The notes beneath the pieces are model-generated. The model was not told the origin of the DNA. It did no database searches and saw only the letters and a program-made list of their open reading frames with translations. Below are positions 53,138-61,629 of a stretch of DNA of 64,000 bases, one piece after another (the first letter of the stretch is position 1; each line of letters begins with the position of its first letter). Position numbers and translations under genes: made by a program. This DNA is from Enterococcus termitis (GTDB taxonomy: Bacteria; Bacillota; Bacilli; Lactobacillales; Enterococcaceae), in contig NZ_MIJY01000003.1 of NCBI RefSeq assembly GCF_001730305.1, positions 55,036 through 119,035 of the forward strand, read 5' to 3'.

Positions 53138-54229
53138 ATGGCTAAAAGAGGGGAAAATATATATAAAAGAAAAGACGGTCGTTGGGAAGGTAGATATGTA
53201 AAGGAACGAAAGATAGATGGAAAAATTCGTTATGGATATATCTATTCTAGAAAATACTTAGAAGTCAAAAAAAAATTAATGCTTTTAAAAGCTGAAACAT
53301 TAAAAGAAGATATTTTTCAAATCACATATGATGGTACATTGGGTGACTGGCTGAAACTCTGGCTAGAAACGATTGTTAAACCCAAAGTCAAATTAAGTAC
53401 GTATAATAGTTATAAAAGTAAAGTTCAGCTGCATATTTTACCGCATTTAGGAGCTATTCCTTTGCAAAAATTATTACCGGCAGAAATTGATCAATGGCTC
53501 GTACATTTAAATGCACAACTTTCTTCAAGTTCTGTACATGCTGTACATCGTGTCTTGAAAAACGCTCTTTCTCAAGCACTTAAACAGGGATTGATAGTGA
53601 AAAATCCTAGTCTAATGATTGAATTACCCAAATTAGAAAAACAAAGAATAAAAGCATTCTCTAGGCAACAACAAAAGATGATTAAGGAAGCTGCTTTAAA
53701 AGAGAAAAAATATCTACCTATTCTGATTGCTTTAGAGACAGGAATGCGCATTGGGGAAATCAGTGCATTGAAATGGACTGATATTAATTTTTCAGAAAAA
53801 ACAATCCATATACAGCGAACATTGCAACGCTTGCAAGTTGGGATAGGTAAGACTGCTTTGGTTGAGGGAACTCCAAAGACCTTTCAATCAGAAAGAATTT
53901 TACCATTATCCAATCAACTAAAAAGCTATTTAATAGAAGAAAAAAAGACATCCTATAGTCCGTACGTTGTCGGAATTAAAGATTCATGTACTGAACCAAG
54001 AACTATTAACTATCGTTTCAAAAAATTGCAGGAAGAACTTCAAATTTCACAACTGCCCTTTCATGCATTACGCCATACTTTTGCGACGCGCTGTTTAGAG
54101 CTAGGCGTGAACATTGCTACGATCAGTTCAATACTCGGTCACACCTCTACAAAGATGACGCTGGATGTTTACACAAATTCATTTATGCAAGATGAACGTA
54201 AAGCAATGGAAAAAGTCGCAGCAATTTAA
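53138..54229 (+). CDS. Tyrosine recombinase (integrase) of cassette 2
   Basis: A 363-residue recombinase clearly paralogous to the one at 20202. Arm-binding domain MAKRGENIYKRKDGRWEGRY, core-binding domain (about 60-160), catalytic domain with Arg in LETGMRIGEISALKW, HALRHTFATR, GHTSTKMTLDVYTNS. All catalytic residues are present. GAGAGGAG precedes the ATG. It lies alone between inverted core sites L2 and R2 with GCCGTCA pairs on each side, and is followed by a terminator, so it does not drive the downstream surface gene by read-through. Confidence 0.93.
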   Translation: MAKRGENIYKRKDGRWEGRYVKERKIDGKIRYGYIYSRKYLEVKKKLMLLKAETLKEDIFQITYDGTLGDWLKLWLETIVKPKVKLSTYNSYKSKVQLHILPHLGAIPLQKLLPAEIDQWLVHLNAQLSSSSVHAVHRVLKNALSQALKQGLIVKNPSLMIELPKLEKQRIKAFSRQQQKMIKEAALKEKKYLPILIALETGMRIGEISALKWTDINFSEKTIHIQRTLQRLQVGIGKTALVEGTPKTFQSERILPLSNQLKSYLIEEKKTSYSPYVVGIKDSCTEPRTINYRFKKLQEELQISQLPFHALRHTFATRCLELGVNIATISSILGHTSTKMTLDVYTNSFMQDERKAMEKVAAI

Positions 54230-54234
54230 AATAA

Positions 54235-54282
54235 AAAATGTTGAGAACATGTTTGAAAAAATGTGTTTTCAGCATTTTTTTT
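54235..54282 (+). terminator. Terminator after integrase 2
   Basis: AATGTTGAGAACAT pairs with ATGTGTTTTCAGCATT (one bulge and G-U pairs), followed by T8. Confidence 0.78.
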
Positions 54283-54302
54283 ATAGCTATTTCCACCCTA
54301 TA

Positions 54303-54321
54303 GCCGTCAGCTAAGCCGTCA
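54303..54321 (+). repeat. Arm-type site, right of integrase 2 (GCCGTCA pair)
   Basis: GCCGTCA at 54303-54309 and 54315-54321, 12 bp apart, same orientation as the left pair. Confidence 0.7.
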
Positions 54322-54361
54322 TACATCGAATAAAGCACGAGAATTAGACACCAAAAAAAGC

Positions 54362-54388
54362 TTTCTTGTTCCTACAAAAAAGAAGAAA
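54362..54388 (+). repeat. Recombinase core site R2 (right end of cassette 2)
   Basis: TTTCTTGTTC, spacer CTACAAA, AAAGAAGAAA. The spacer is the exact reverse complement of the L2 spacer, and the first 17 bases repeat L2 in inverted orientation. The outer half-site has two mismatches. Confidence 0.68.
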
Positions 54389-54410
54389 TGAAAAGCCAAC
54401 TGGACGCGCC

Positions 54411-54439
54411 TTGATCTATTATGTTCTGTACTTTATTAT
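54411..54439 (+). promoter_or_regulatory. Resident promoter candidate of the ChW surface protein gene
   Basis: TTGATC (54411-54416) and TATTAT (54434-54439), 17 bp apart, outside the invertible segment. It is weaker than the outward promoter at 52836-52865, so the surface gene may have basal expression regardless of cassette orientation. Confidence 0.45.
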
Positions 54440-54533
54440 ATGGATTTTTTTGGTCGTGTCCATTATTTTACTTTGAGTGGATACTAATTGATTTTGGTAT
54501 TTAACAAAAATATTATTTTGGAGGTATTGGTTC

Positions 54534-57500
54534 ATGAAGAACAACAAAAATTTCAGAAAAGACGATTTAAGTCCTGAAAGCAACACAAAGAAGATTTACA
54601 AGATGTACAAGAGAAAAAAACAATGGGTAGTAGCACCTGTCGTATTTGCTATGTTACTTAATGCGGCTAGTCCTGTCGCGGCTTTAGCTGTATCAGATGT
54701 AGAACAAACAGAAGCGGCAACTACACAAGTTAGAGCTGTTGATGATGAGCTGCAAAAACTGATTGAGCAAGCAGAAATGAATATCAATGCCTTAGTTTCT
54801 TTAACACCCGAAGCAAAAACAACTTATATTACAGCGATTAAAGGAGCAGACGATAAGGCAGAAGTAGAAGCACAATTACTAGAAGCTTACAAGGAAGATG
54901 TCGCAGAAGCAACAAAAGCAGTAGAAGCGTCTTACTCTGGTCAAATTGATGCATTGGCTTCTTTATCAGCAGATCAAAAGACACAAATTAAAACAACTAT
55001 CACAACTGCATTGAATCTAGAGGTATTAAAAACGACGTTTAACGATATCACGAATTCAAATGATTATGCTACATTCAAGGGTGCATTTGACCAACAGTTA
55101 GCCAAAAATAAAGAAGCTGCGGACACTTTAGTAAAAGATGCCGTTGCATTGAACAACGCTCTTGCGGATCTTCCGAATTACAGACTAGAGCAAAAAGCTG
55201 TGATTAATGGCTTGAGCCAACTCCAAGGAATTGAAAAACAAGGGCTTCACACAGCAATTGATAAAGCAGATGATAAAGCTGCAATTGATGCAGTCGTAGC
55301 TGGAGCGAAATCAGAAAACCAAACAAGATTAGCAGCAGCAATAACTGATAAGGTTGCCGTTTTGAAGGCAGAAACTGCAAAAATAACAGGATTAAACGCA
55401 TCTAAAGAAACAGAGCTTAATGCAAAAATCGATACAGCAGCAGCTACTAATGATGATGCTGCATTAGCCGCTTTGAATGCATTAACTGCTGAAGTAGAAA
55501 AAGCTGTAGCAGATGTAATTGCTAACGATGTACAGGCACAACTAAATGCTGCAAAATCTGACTTAAAAGCAGTTATCTCAACTGACAAGAAAAACAATGA
55601 GTTGATTACAGCAGCAGACGTAAGTGCCTTCAACAGCAAAGTTGATGCAGCCAAAACGCTCGATGCTGTTGCCGCTGTACAAGCTGAATGGGAAGATTTC
55701 GTTGAAGTAACAAACATTAAAGGAAAAGATATATTTGCAGCTCGTACAAAAGCTAAAGACTTGATTAGTGACTTAACAACAATGGATCCAATATTGAATG
55801 CACAATACTTAACAAATGTTGATTTAGCAACAACTCCAGAAGCTGTTGCAGCGGTTGTTGCCTCTGCACAAGCAGACGAACGCAAAGCAATAGAAAAAAA
55901 TGCAGCTGAATTAAAAGCAGCAAAAGACCAAGCAATCAAAGAAATTAATGCGCTTGGAAACCTAACAAAAGCTGAGAAAAAAGCAAAAACTGATGCAGTA
56001 GAAGCTGCAACAGAAAAAAGTGTAATTGCTGATTTAGTGAAGGCAGCAAAAGAAGCTGATGCAACTAAGGTATTACTTGCTGAACAAAAAGCAGCGAAAG
56101 ATAAAATTGATGCGTTAGAGTATCTATCTGTTGGAGCGAAAGCTACTGCCAAAGCTAACGTTGACTTAGCAACAGACTCAGCTGGTATTACTAAAGTGTT
56201 AAACGAAGCGATCTATGACAATTATCAAGCAGGTGTTATCAATGCAGAAGTTGAATTAGACGAAGCAAAAACGATTGCTAAAGAAGCTGTAGGTAAATTA
56301 GAAAACCTAACTACAACACAAAAAAATGCAGCTCTTAATGATATTACAAAAGCAACTGATAAAGCAGCTGTAACAAATGTGTTAAATGCAGCAAAAGATC
56401 TTGATCAACAAAATGCAGATGCAAAAGAAGATGCTAAAACGTTAGAAAAAGCAAAAGAAGATGCTAAAGCTGTTATCGATGCTTTGAAATATTTAACTCA
56501 AGAAGTGAAAAATGGTTATAAAGCTGAAATAACGAATGCTAAAGATATACCGGCGGTTGCAGCAATTGAAACAAGAGCCAAAAATGAAGATGCGGATATA
56601 AAAGCAACAGAAGTAGCTTTGGAAAGCAGAAAAAAAGTTTTAGTAACTAAAATCAATGCTTCAGATAAACTAACTGCAGCAGATAAGCTATCGTTGATTG
56701 CTCAGACAATTGAATGCCAATCAATAGCAGAAGTTGATGCTCTAGAGGGTAAAGTTGATCAATTGATTTTGGATCGTACAGTAGAAGCTGCTGAAGGAGC
56801 TTCAGCAAAAGCAGAAATCAAAGCAGCAATCGGTCAATTAAATGAATTATCTCCTGAGCAAAAAATTGCGTACCAAGCTAAAGTAGACAAAGCTGATAAA
56901 AAAGCTGATATGGTTGCAGTCTACAATGAAGCAAAAGCAGAACACAATAGAATTTTTGATCAAAAGATCATCAACAATATCACTAAATTACTTGCTTCAG
57001 GGTCTTATGTAGAAGCACAAAAAGCAATCAACAACTTAAGAACTGATAGCACACGTAAAGAATACCAAGCAAAACTAGATAACAGTATTGCTTTGGCTGC
57101 CGCTAAAGCAGAAGCCAATAAACAAATCGATGCTCTAGAAAACCTAAGTGTAGAAGAAAAAGCAAAGGCAAAAGAAAAAATCTCTAAGCTGACAACAACA
57201 GAAGCTGTAGACAAAGAAGTTGCAGCATTAGTCAAAGCAGATAATCTTGCTCATGACAAAGATTTAATCGAAATGGCAACTCTACAAATCAAAGTAAAAG
57301 ACTTTGAAGCAGCAGCGAAAACAATCGAAAAAATTCGCGATCCTGAGACAAAAGCGAAATTGCAAAAACAATTAGAGGATGCACAAAAAGTTGCACCAAC
57401 AATCAAAGCTCAAGGTCATGTCAGCAAAATCGGTTGGCAAAAAACTGTTGATATGAATGAAATTATTGGTACAACAGGTAGAAAATTAGCTCTTGAAGCA

Positions 57501-57830
57501 GTGAAAATTGACCTAGCTGATGTAGAAATGCCTGAAGGTGCGAAGAAACTTGAGGGTGGTATTGAATACCGTGCTCACGTTCGTAATATTGGTTGGCAAA
57601 AATATGTTTCAAATGGTGCTTTAGCTGGTACGACAGGGAAATCTCTACAAATGGAAGCTATTCAAATTAAATTGACAGGCGAATTAGCAGAGAAATACAA
57701 TGTTGAGTACCGTGCTCACGTGAAAGATATCGGTTGGCAAAAATATGTTTCAAACGGAACTATTGCGGGTACAACTGGAAAATCTCTTAGAATGGAAGCT
57801 GTTCAAATCCGTTTAGTAGAGAAAAAATAG
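54534..57830 (+). CDS. Large helical-repeat surface protein with ChW repeats
   Basis: 1098 residues. The N-terminus has a KxYKxGKxW-like export signal (KKIYKMYKRKKQWVVAPVVFAML) with cleavage near ALAVSD. The body (about 70-950) is a long array of helical GA/DUF1542-type repeats of about 60-75 residues (AKDKIDALEYLSVGAKATAKANVDLATDSAGI, in parts). The C-terminus has three ChW-type repeats, each with G-W-Q-K and G-T-T-G-K/R-x-L (about 960-1095), DNA-level similar to each other. No LPxTG motif or membrane anchor follows, so attachment probably relies on the ChW repeats. A ligand-binding or adhesive role is inferred. GGAGGT precedes the ATG. The gene sits directly beyond the invertible cassette 2. 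Confidence 0.85.
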   Translation: MKNNKNFRKDDLSPESNTKKIYKMYKRKKQWVVAPVVFAMLLNAASPVAALAVSDVEQTEAATTQVRAVDDELQKLIEQAEMNINALVSLTPEAKTTYITAIKGADDKAEVEAQLLEAYKEDVAEATKAVEASYSGQIDALASLSADQKTQIKTTITTALNLEVLKTTFNDITNSNDYATFKGAFDQQLAKNKEAADTLVKDAVALNNALADLPNYRLEQKAVINGLSQLQGIEKQGLHTAIDKADDKAAIDAVVAGAKSENQTRLAAAITDKVAVLKAETAKITGLNASKETELNAKIDTAAATNDDAALAALNALTAEVEKAVADVIANDVQAQLNAAKSDLKAVISTDKKNNELITAADVSAFNSKVDAAKTLDAVAAVQAEWEDFVEVTNIKGKDIFAARTKAKDLISDLTTMDPILNAQYLTNVDLATTPEAVAAVVASAQADERKAIEKNAAELKAAKDQAIKEINALGNLTKAEKKAKTDAVEAATEKSVIADLVKAAKEADATKVLLAEQKAAKDKIDALEYLSVGAKATAKANVDLATDSAGITKVLNEAIYDNYQAGVINAEVELDEAKTIAKEAVGKLENLTTTQKNAALNDITKATDKAAVTNVLNAAKDLDQQNADAKEDAKTLEKAKEDAKAVIDALKYLTQEVKNGYKAEITNAKDIPAVAAIETRAKNEDADIKATEVALESRKKVLVTKINASDKLTAADKLSLIAQTIECQSIAEVDALEGKVDQLILDRTVEAAEGASAKAEIKAAIGQLNELSPEQKIAYQAKVDKADKKADMVAVYNEAKAEHNRIFDQKIINNITKLLASGSYVEAQKAINNLRTDSTRKEYQAKLDNSIALAAAKAEANKQIDALENLSVEEKAKAKEKISKLTTTEAVDKEVAALVKADNLAHDKDLIEMATLQIKVKDFEAAAKTIEKIRDPETKAKLQKQLEDAQKVAPTIKAQGHVSKIGWQKTVDMNEIIGTTGRKLALEAVKIDLADVEMPEGAKKLEGGIEYRAHVRNIGWQKYVSNGALAGTTGKSLQMEAIQIKLTGELAEKYNVEYRAHVKDIGWQKYVSNGTIAGTTGKSLRMEAVQIRLVEKK

Positions 57831-57879
57831 AAGCTTTACTTTAGAAGCCCATGCTTAAATACAATAGTTAATAGACAAA

Positions 57880-57924
57880 ACAGTACAGCAGCTAGAATAA
57901 TTTCTGGTTGTTGTACTGTTTTTT
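57880..57924 (+). terminator. Intrinsic terminator after the ChW protein gene
   Basis: ACAGTACAGCAGC pairs with GTTGTTGTACTGT (57880-57919) allowing G-U, then TTTTTT. The rest of the gap to 58107 shows nothing I can name. Confidence 0.82.
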
Positions 57925-58107
57925 ATAATAACTAAAAATGTTAACGGACATATTTGTGTATTAAAAACTGTTTCAAATGGTATTGTCTGTTATATAAAAT
58001 ATAGTTTTTTCTTATAAAATAGGACTTTTCTAAGCAAATATATGTAATTTTATAATTGAGAATGTTAGACTGTTTTTGAAAGCACTTTAATAGAAAAGAG
58101 GAAGAAA

Positions 58108-59121
58108 ATGTATTATGTCGTGATGCCCTCTCGTGATATCCGTCGGAACCTGGCTACAGAACAATACATATTGAACCATAAGCAGTTTGACGAGCCTGTA
58201 GTCTTATTCTATATTCAGAACCCTTGTGTGATTGTCGGTCGTAATCAAAATGTCCGAGCAGAGGTCGATTTAAACTATGCTAAAGAAAAGAATATTACCA
58301 TTACACGTAGATTGTCTGGCGGCGGTGCCGTCTATGACGACCTGGGTAATCTTAGCTTTAGTTTTGTGGTGAATGCAGATCACGAAGCATTCGGTGATTT
58401 CAAACGCTTCACGCAACCAATTCTTGATGCGCTGCATGAATTGGGAGCCGTTGATGCAGAAATCAGTGGACGTAATGATCTATTGATCGATGGGAAAAAA
58501 TTTTCTGGTAATGCGATGTACACTAAAAACAAAAAAATGTATTCTCATGGTACATTGATGTTAGATGTAAATCTAGATGAAGTTAGTCGGGTACTGACAG
58601 TTTCTGAAAAGAAGCTTGCATCAAAAGGAACAAAATCTGTCAGAAGTCGAGTAACAAATCTAAAACCCTATTTATCTGAACGATACCAAGCGATTACTAC
58701 AGAAGCTTTTCGAGATCATTTACTTTTACATTTATTTAACGCTAATACATTGGCTGAAATAAAAGAATACGAGTACTTGTTAACGAAAGAAGATGAGTTA
58801 GCTATCGATCAGCTTGTAACTGATATTTATGGAAATGATGAGTGGATTTTCGGAGAAGAACCTAAATTTACAATCCAGCGAGAAGAAAAATTTCAAGGTG
58901 GGCTGATTGAAGCAAATATTTCTGTAGAAAAAGGACGAATTTCCGCAATCGCGATCTATGGGGATTATTTTAGCCAAAAAGAGACGAAAGAAATCGAACA
59001 ACTGTTAATTGGCTGTGAGTATCAACGTGAGGCAATCAACCATAGATTGAAGGATATTCCGATAAATGAATACTTTAATAATGTAACCAAAGACGAGTTT
59101 CTGCAGCTAATGGTAGATTAA
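58108..59121 (+). CDS. lplA: Lipoate-protein ligase A
   Basis: A 337-residue cytosolic enzyme that activates free lipoate with ATP and attaches it to E2 or H proteins. The [16 protein letters not shown] lipoate/adenylate loop (about 71-86), [16 protein letters not shown] with the catalytic Lys, and the C-terminal accessory domain (about 250-337) are intact. GAAAAGAGG precedes the ATG. The next gene, an ABC-transporter ATPase, starts 15 bases downstream, so ligase and transporter share a transcript. Confidence 0.94.
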   Translation: MYYVVMPSRDIRRNLATEQYILNHKQFDEPVVLFYIQNPCVIVGRNQNVRAEVDLNYAKEKNITITRRLSGGGAVYDDLGNLSFSFVVNADHEAFGDFKRFTQPILDALHELGAVDAEISGRNDLLIDGKKFSGNAMYTKNKKMYSHGTLMLDVNLDEVSRVLTVSEKKLASKGTKSVRSRVTNLKPYLSERYQAITTEAFRDHLLLHLFNANTLAEIKEYEYLLTKEDELAIDQLVTDIYGNDEWIFGEEPKFTIQREEKFQGGLIEANISVEKGRISAIAIYGDYFSQKETKEIEQLLIGCEYQREAINHRLKDIPINEYFNNVTKDEFLQLMVD

Positions 59122-59136
59122 TTCGGAGGAAATCAG

Positions 59137-59868
59137 ATGATAATATTTAACCAAGTATCAAAAAGTTATGATCATAATGGGGCGAGAATTTCTGCTTTAA
59201 AAGACATTAATCTACAAATCGAAAACCATGAGATTTTCGGAGTGATCGGTGAAAGCGGCTCGGGAAAATCAACCTTATTACGAATGATCAATACATTGGA
59301 ACAACCCGATCAAGGTCAGATCCTGGTAGATAATCATGACATTACAACCTTTAATGAAGCCGAAGAACGTCGTAGCCGAAAAAAAATCGGCATGATTTTT
59401 CAACAATTCAATTTGCTCTATAATCAAACAGTTAAGGAAAATATCGGACTGCCGCTACGTTTAAATAAAGTGTATGATGAAACAAAAATTCAAAAAGTAC
59501 TCGAGTTTGTTCATTTAGAGGAAAAAGCTGATCATTACCCTAAACAGCTAAGCGGCGGTGAAAAGCAACGTGTAGGAATCGCACGTGCGTTGATCACCGA
59601 TCCAGAAATTTTGTTATGTGATGAACCGACTTCTGCGTTAGACGGACAAAATGCATCTGATGTGACTCAACTTTTGCGAAAAATCAATCAAACATTTGGA
59701 ACGACGATGGTTATTGTCAGCCATGAATTGACTCTGATCAAACAGTTGTGTGACCGTACGGCTATTTTGGACAAAGGGCAGATGCAGGAAATTATAGTAT
59801 TGGAAAAGAGCGAGCAACAGCCAATCTTTGATTCTTACTACGAACGTATTCGGGAGAGCTTAAAATGA
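59137..59868 (+). CDS. metN: MetN-type ABC transporter ATPase lacking the NIL domain
   Basis: 243 residues: Walker A GESGSGKST, signature LSGGEKQR, Walker B ILLCDEPTSALD, H-loop VSHE. The sequence QVSKSYDHNGARISALKDINLQI and GMIFQQFNLL match MetN, but the C-terminal NIL/ACT regulatory domain of about 90 residues that senses methionine in MetN is absent (typical MetN is near 340 residues). It may therefore belong to a related uptake system. Operon: lplA, this gene, permease, binding protein. ATGA overlap couples it to the permease. Confidence 0.88.
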   Translation: MIIFNQVSKSYDHNGARISALKDINLQIENHEIFGVIGESGSGKSTLLRMINTLEQPDQGQILVDNHDITTFNEAEERRSRKKIGMIFQQFNLLYNQTVKENIGLPLRLNKVYDETKIQKVLEFVHLEEKADHYPKQLSGGEKQRVGIARALITDPEILLCDEPTSALDGQNASDVTQLLRKINQTFGTTMVIVSHELTLIKQLCDRTAILDKGQMQEIIVLEKSEQQPIFDSYYERIRESLK

Positions 59869-60539
59869 TTGTAGAATATATAGAAAAAATCACTTATTAT
59901 CTTCCTGAATTAGGAAAAGCTTTGCAAGAAAGTGGCATGATGCTGTTGATTTCAATTGTGATCGGCACCATTTTCGGATTGCCTTTAGGGACCTTTGTCT
60001 ATTTAGCCAAACAAATGCCAACAAAATCAAATCATTTTATCGGTGTTTGTTTAAATGGGTATATCAATATCGTTCGCTCATTTCCCTTTTTATTATTTGT
60101 GGTTGCCTTGATTCCGTTTACGCGATTTGTTTTAGGCACAGCCTTTGGAACATACGCTGCGGCATTTCCCTTAAGCTTTGTGACCGTCGCGATATACGCA
60201 CGTCTCGTGGAACAGGTACTGCTTGAAGTGCCTAAGGATATTTTAGAGTTGGCTCAAGCTTTAGGGAGTACAAAGAGGCAGTTGATCTTTCGTTTTTTAT
60301 ATGTAGAAGCACGTTCAGGGTTGGTTTTAGCGTTGACCTCAGTTGTGATCAGTATGGTTTCGTATTCTACCGTGATGGGCGTGGTCGGAGGTGGCGGGAT
60401 CGGTGATTTCGCTTTACGCTACGGCTATCAGCGCTACGAGTATGAAGTGATGTATACGGCGATTGTATTAATGATCGTTTTTGTTAGTCTGATTCAAATT
60501 AGCGGCAGTTGGGCTGCTAAGAGAATAAATAAAAAATAA
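59865..60539 (+). CDS. metI: MetI-type ABC transporter permease
   Basis: 224 residues with five membrane helices and the EAA-type loop (LVEQVLLEVPKDILELAQALGSTKRQLIFRFLYVEARSGL, about 105-145). It forms the membrane channel with the ATPase next door. The ATG overlaps the ATPase stop by four bases. Confidence 0.92.
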   Translation: MIVEYIEKITYYLPELGKALQESGMMLLISIVIGTIFGLPLGTFVYLAKQMPTKSNHFIGVCLNGYINIVRSFPFLLFVVALIPFTRFVLGTAFGTYAAAFPLSFVTVAIYARLVEQVLLEVPKDILELAQALGSTKRQLIFRFLYVEARSGLVLALTSVVISMVSYSTVMGVVGGGGIGDFALRYGYQRYEYEVMYTAIVLMIVFVSLIQISGSWAAKRINKK

Positions 60540-60555
60540 GTGATAGGAGCAAAAG

Positions 60556-61374
60556 ATGAAGAAGTTATTGATCAGTATGTTAGTGGTTACAGGATTGGTA
60601 GTTGTAGGATGCGGTGGACAAAAGGACAAAGCTGTTACAGGAAAAAAAGAAGACAAAGTTATTAAAGTCGCTTCTCATATCCCTTCAACAGTTGAAGTGG
60701 TTGAATTGGCTGGCAAAAATATTGAAGATGGCTATAAAGTAGAGCTAGTCCAAGTCAATGATAATATTCAATACAATGAGCTGTTGAATGCCAAAGAAAT
60801 TGATGCAAATTTTGCGCAGCACGAGCCATTTATGCAAAAATTTAATGAAGAAAAAGATGGCAATCTGGTGGTTGTTCAAAAAATCTACAATGCGAAGGTC
60901 GGTTTTTATTCGAAAGAGTACAAAGACATCACCGATCTGCCTGATGGAGCCAGAATTGCATTGCCGAGTGATGTTTCAAATGAAGGCCGCGCACTAGCGA
61001 TTTTAGATGAGGCTGGTTTGATTGAGCTAAAAGAAGGTGTTGGTTTTAACGGAACGATCAAGGATATTGTCGAAAATCCTAAAAAGTTTGAGTGGATTTC
61101 TGTTGATTTGTTGAACTTGGCAGAAGCTTATAATGAAAAGGACATTGCGATGGTCTACAATTATCCAACGTATATTGCCAAAATCGGTTTGACACCGAAA
61201 GATGCCATTTTATTAGAAAAAAAAGTTGATGAACGTTTTGCGATAAGTTTAGTTGCTCGAGAAGACAACAAAGACTCAGATAAAATTCAAGCACTGAAAA
61301 AGGCAATGACCAGTGACGAGGTCAGAGAGCTTTTAGAGACAAAATACAGTGAAACATTAACACCAGCATTTTAA
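60556..61374 (+). CDS. metQ: MetQ/NlpA-type substrate-binding lipoprotein
   Basis: 272 residues: lipobox VVGC with Cys19, then NlpA-fold features (KVASHIPSTVEVVELAGKNIED...DANFAQHEPFMQKFN...VGFYSKEYKDITDLPDGARIALPSDVSNEGRALAILDEAGLIEL). The family binds methionine, but substrate in this operon is uncertain because of the lplA link and the missing NIL domain. ATAGGAG precedes the ATG. A strong terminator follows. Confidence 0.9.
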   Translation: MKKLLISMLVVTGLVVVGCGGQKDKAVTGKKEDKVIKVASHIPSTVEVVELAGKNIEDGYKVELVQVNDNIQYNELLNAKEIDANFAQHEPFMQKFNEEKDGNLVVVQKIYNAKVGFYSKEYKDITDLPDGARIALPSDVSNEGRALAILDEAGLIELKEGVGFNGTIKDIVENPKKFEWISVDLLNLAEAYNEKDIAMVYNYPTYIAKIGLTPKDAILLEKKVDERFAISLVAREDNKDSDKIQALKKAMTSDEVRELLETKYSETLTPAF

Positions 61375-61378
61375 AAAA

Positions 61379-61424
61379 GCGACCGTTAATCTCAGCCATA
61401 AAGCTGAAATCAACGGTCGTTTTC
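61379..61424. terminator. Bidirectional terminator
   Basis: GCGACCGTTAATCTCAGC pairs with GCTGAAATCAACGGTCGT (61379-61420), flanked by A-runs on the left and T-runs on the right, between convergent operons. Confidence 0.88.
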
Positions 61425-61425
61425 A

Positions 61426-61608
61426 TTATCCCATGATATTATTATTTTCTGCCGCTAATTCGATTTCTTTAGCATAATTACTTATCGTCATTTGATAGCT
61501 GTCCATCGAAGTCAGATCATGTTCGATGTGGCTTAAACGTGTATTTAATTCATTGATTTTTACTAAGGTTTGTTCTAAAACTTCAAGCATACGTTCATCT
61601 GTACTCAT
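61426..61608 (-). CDS. Small coiled-coil protein (downstream of MFS)
   Basis: 60 residues, MSTDERMLEVLEQTLVKINELNTRLSHIEHDLTSMDSY..., mostly amphipathic helix. I chose the ATG at 61606-61608, after CGGAGG; a longer frame upstream overlaps the MFS stop region. Position and size recall EF0083, the small gene after the MFS gene EF0082 in the Ers-controlled locus of E. faecalis. Function unknown. Confidence 0.7.
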   Translation of the reverse strand: MSTDERMLEVLEQTLVKINELNTRLSHIEHDLTSMDSYQMTISNYAKEIELAAENNNIMG

Positions 61609-61629
61609 CGTATTGTTCCTCCGAATCAA

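Noticed and set aside
55247..56152. 301-codon reverse-strand ORF
   Set aside because: It lies opposite the Ala/Lys-rich repeats of the ChW surface protein, has Ala/Ser-rich low complexity and no ribosome site.
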